NCBI GenBank assembly: GCA_013397935.1
Contig: VZRN01000794.1
Coordinates: 1,043,980-1,107,979, forward strand
Length of the DNA stretch: 64,000 bases
Reading direction: 5' to 3'
Origin: Dasyornis broadbenti
Taxonomy: Eukaryota; Chordata; Aves; Passeriformes; Dasyornithidae
In this document: positions 61,038 to 64,000 of the stretch, piece after piece
How the letters are laid out: each line of letters opens with the position of its first letter
Position numbering within the stretch: the first letter of the stretch is position 1
Program-made: the position numbers and the translations under genes
Notes under the pieces: model-generated
Told to the model about the DNA's origin: nothing
Seen by the model: the letters and a program-made list of their open reading frames with translations, nothing else
Databases searched by the model: none

Positions 61038-64000
61038 CTTTATTAAAAACAAAAACAAAACAAACAAACAAAACTCACCTACACCTTATCTGATTCTAGG
61101 ATTATTTTGAAAAGTCGAAATTTCCTTTTCTGGCAGTGAATACAACAGCATATACAGACTATTTTGTTAAAGAAAGACTTAAAGTCACTTATAATCAGTA
61201 AATAGGAACAGTAACTTCAGCAACACAAAGAATTTATGGTTATACTTGGTGTTCACTGAAGTAGCACACCTAGGCCTAGATTTTCCAAGATTTACATGCC
61301 TGACTGTATTCACCTGAGCAATTTTAAATTCATACCTCCTAAGAATCAGGCTACTAAAGTACATCAGCTTTACAGGATTGCAACCATGAAACCTAATCCT
61401 ACCATATTAAAAAAATTCAAACCACCAAATTTACATGTTTTATTTCACAAAGGTTCTGTCAGAATTTGGTGTGATTAGTGCATATAGATACATGTATCTA
61501 TCTACCGCATCTGAAAATACTAAACATATTCTAATGACACACTAAAAATACTCCAGTTACATTTAAAATAAAGACAGGTTCATACTGATGAGGAGTACTT
61601 AACTGTGTTGCATTACTGCATTTTAATAGTTCATGTTACACCAGCACTTTTATTTTAAAACTGAGCAGAAAAGCTATTTCTGGACTTAAGGTGCAAAATA
61701 AAAGAAAACAAAATCAAATCTTAGGGCTCATCCAGCTATAAGTTGCTTCAAAACTGCTTGAACACTGACCAACTTGTAATTTTGGAAACAACTCCAGTAC
61801 AGAAAACAACATTACTAACAGTTACCTGAGTAACACATTCTTTCCAGCTGCTAGGTTTTGAGGTAAACCACTCAATCACTGACAAATCCTTTGGAGGGAA
61901 TACTTAAAGCTGTTGACTAACAACAGCAGTCATCTTCTGATGGTACACCACAGTCACCAAAAAAAAAAAAAAAATCCACCAAACAAACAAAACCCAAACA
62001 AAACAAAACAAAAAAACTGGGAAGAGAAGAAAAAAAAAACCTTTGTAATTGGCACTGTTTTCTAGCAACTGCTCTGATTCAGCTAAATGTAACTTTTAAA
62101 AATTGGTCCTACAGAAGATAAGCATACTTTTTTTTATTCCGGCAGGAAATTATCACTTCCTCTTAAGTTTTAATAGTCTTTTAATGATATCTCTCTTTGT
62201 AGGTGTATCCTTTCCCCTCCTTTCCACAAGGCCAAGAGAAATCCATAGCAGGGTGAAGAAAAAAACCAAACACAAACCAACAACAAACCCAAACACAATA
62301 TAAATTCTGCAAACAAGCTCTTCATAACTTTTATGCCTGGAGCTAAAAAAAACAAAAACAAACTGAAAAACTACCACTCTGGTAACTTTAGTGATCTGAA
62401 AGAAGTTATCAGGATTAGATGGTGAGGGAAAAAAAAAAACCCACGCCAAGTGAGCTATCCAAAAATCTGACACTGGTCAACTGCCAATTTAGAGCCAAGT
62501 CTGTGGGTTTCTGGACTATCCCACCACTAATTCATTTCAGAAGCCAAAAATACCTCTTTTGAAGATTTTGGACAAGTCCTCTGAACAAAAAGCAGGCATC
62601 TGCAGTTTATTTCTGATGTTGCCTCACCCACAGGATTCAAAAGCTGGAAGCTGCAAAACGCTAAAGCAACTTCAAAACTGTTTCCACTAAACTGCATGAA
62701 ACGCAACCCCTGAGTCTACAGCCTTTTCCTAATGGATTCCCTGAGATGTCCAGAAATATCGTAAATTAGATGAATTCAAGCAGTCTAAAAAAAATTAAAA
62801 AGAGGTGGAGAAAAGCACTTTTACAGAGCTTAAGAGTGCACAGGAAAATCATCCCTCTTCAGAAAACAGACTTTAGCCCCACTTCTCTTTCCAATCATGA
62901 ACTGATATCTATCCAGGAACTTCCTCTGAACAAAGACTAGCAAACAGACCAAGAGCTTGGTGAATGTACTATTTAGTGAACAAAGTCTGAAAATAGTACA
63001 ACTTAAAAAATTCCTAACTGATGAAACTGAAAGAAACTGTATGTAGCAAGGATTTAAATAGAAAGGCTTTTTTTACTTTTTCCTCTAGCCATGAATTCTG
63101 AAAAAAAAAACAGGATTTGGTACATCAATCACAAAATATGCTGCCTTGTAGCAACTGGGAGAGGCATGTCAGTGCTTTACTGCTCTTATAAGGAAAATGT
63201 ACATACAAGGGATCAAGATTTTCTTTGGGGCTTGGGAGAGACATCATCCTTTCTGAGAGGAACAGCAGCCAGCTGTGGGACACAAAGTCGTGGTGAAATC
63301 TACAAAAATCACTAATCTCACCTCTATTCCCTAAATATGATGTTATGAGAAGTCAGACCACAGCATCTTAAGGCTCACTCCCAGTCTTGAAAATGCAAAA
63401 TCCCCATTAATGATAGATAAGCCAAAAATCTCTCCTGTGGTCGGTTAAACAGGACAGAATTGAAAGTATATCAACAGTTAAGAGATACATACAGCAATTC
63501 CCACAGTCTGATCTGAAATAATCGTAATAGAGGAATGTAGCTCCTCCCTCCTTCAAAGAATTCCTTCCTCAAAAACAGCAGACATTTTCACTGCCAGTGC
63601 TGACTCAGAAGCCAGAGAAAAACCACTTCCCATATCGTCCTCAAGCACCCTTGACCGCTCTTGGGGACAAGATACTGGGTCACACAGACTAAAGACTTAG
63701 TGACAGTGAAGCACATCAGTCTGTCCTTGATTTGCTTCCCAGGCTTTGGGAGTTAACAATGAGATTAGCTCTACAAGAATTTATCTGTCTCCCAATTTCC
63801 CCACTATTCCTCCATTCTTAGTAATTTTCTTCCTTTGGAGATCAAAACAAAAAACTATCTGGAGAAAGAAAAAAAATCTCAAGTGAAATACATTTACATG
63901 ATCAGGCATTGCAAACACAGCTAGCATGCAAGTTTTTATGATCTCTGTATCGTGCTCTTTGCACTTCATCAGTAGCTCCAGAGATCAAATTAAGCACTGC
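61038..64000 (-). other. SLC25A16 intron running off the window
   Basis: About 3 kb with no coding segment matching the missing upstream carrier exons. It contains an A-rich simple tract at 61958-62040 ((CAAA)-like units between A runs). Nothing else recognised. Confidence 0.65.

Noticed and set aside
61958..62040. A-rich tract considered as a retrotransposon tail
   Set aside because: No recognisable SINE, CR1 or processed-gene body next to it; simple (CAAA)-like repeat is the simpler reading.
1..64000. CRISPR arrays, operons, prophage or bacterial mobile systems
   Set aside because: No regularly spaced repeats or intronless gene clusters; everything fits an ordinary vertebrate locus.

Overview
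This window is a gene-dense piece of a vertebrate nuclear genome, almost certainly from a bird. It is eukaryotic: the coding blocks are short, lie between GT/AG splice sites and join in phase, and each promoter sits in a GC-rich island. The avian call rests on the compact introns, on proteins close to but not identical with the human orthologues, and on a 599-bp LTR-like block (46323-46921) of a type I recognise from avian endogenous retroviruses. The gene order HNRNPH3 - RUFY2 - DNA2 - SLC25A16 and the orientations match the human 10q21.3 block as I know it, so this is a conserved syntenic segment.

Layout: HNRNPH3 runs on the + strand (CDS 461-5158, nine coding exons, 342 aa, complete). A 2.3-kb tail-to-tail interval follows. 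RUFY2 runs on the - strand (CDS 31725 down to 9517, 18 coding exons, 606 aa, complete). DNA2 is also on the - strand (exons 52990 down to 33290, 1033 codons in 20 exons; the first coding exon near its promoter could not be placed). SLC25A16 is on the - strand and only its last five coding exons are present (61037 down to 56877); its 5' half lies beyond the right edge. I set every exon boundary by eye from splice dinucleotides, reading phase and remembered family sequence. The joined HNRNPH3 and RUFY2 frames close exactly to a stop, a strong internal check.

The genes are not a pathway. HNRNPH3 is a splicing-type RNA-binding protein, RUFY2 a RUN/FYVE endosomal adaptor, DNA2 the replication and repair nuclease-helicase, and SLC25A16 a mitochondrial inner-membrane carrier. 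Their association is positional. The three - strand genes run head to tail, with about 1.4 kb between the DNA2 poly(A) signals and the RUFY2 start.

I found no CRISPR, operon, prophage or novel system. The points worth a second look are small: a candidate alternative last exon in RUFY2 that would remove the FYVE domain, a decayed copy of the penultimate DNA2 exon lying between DNA2 and RUFY2, an imperfect tandem array carrying TCGCGA palindromes in the RUFY2 promoter, a missing DNA2 first exon, and a divergent DNA2 C-terminus.
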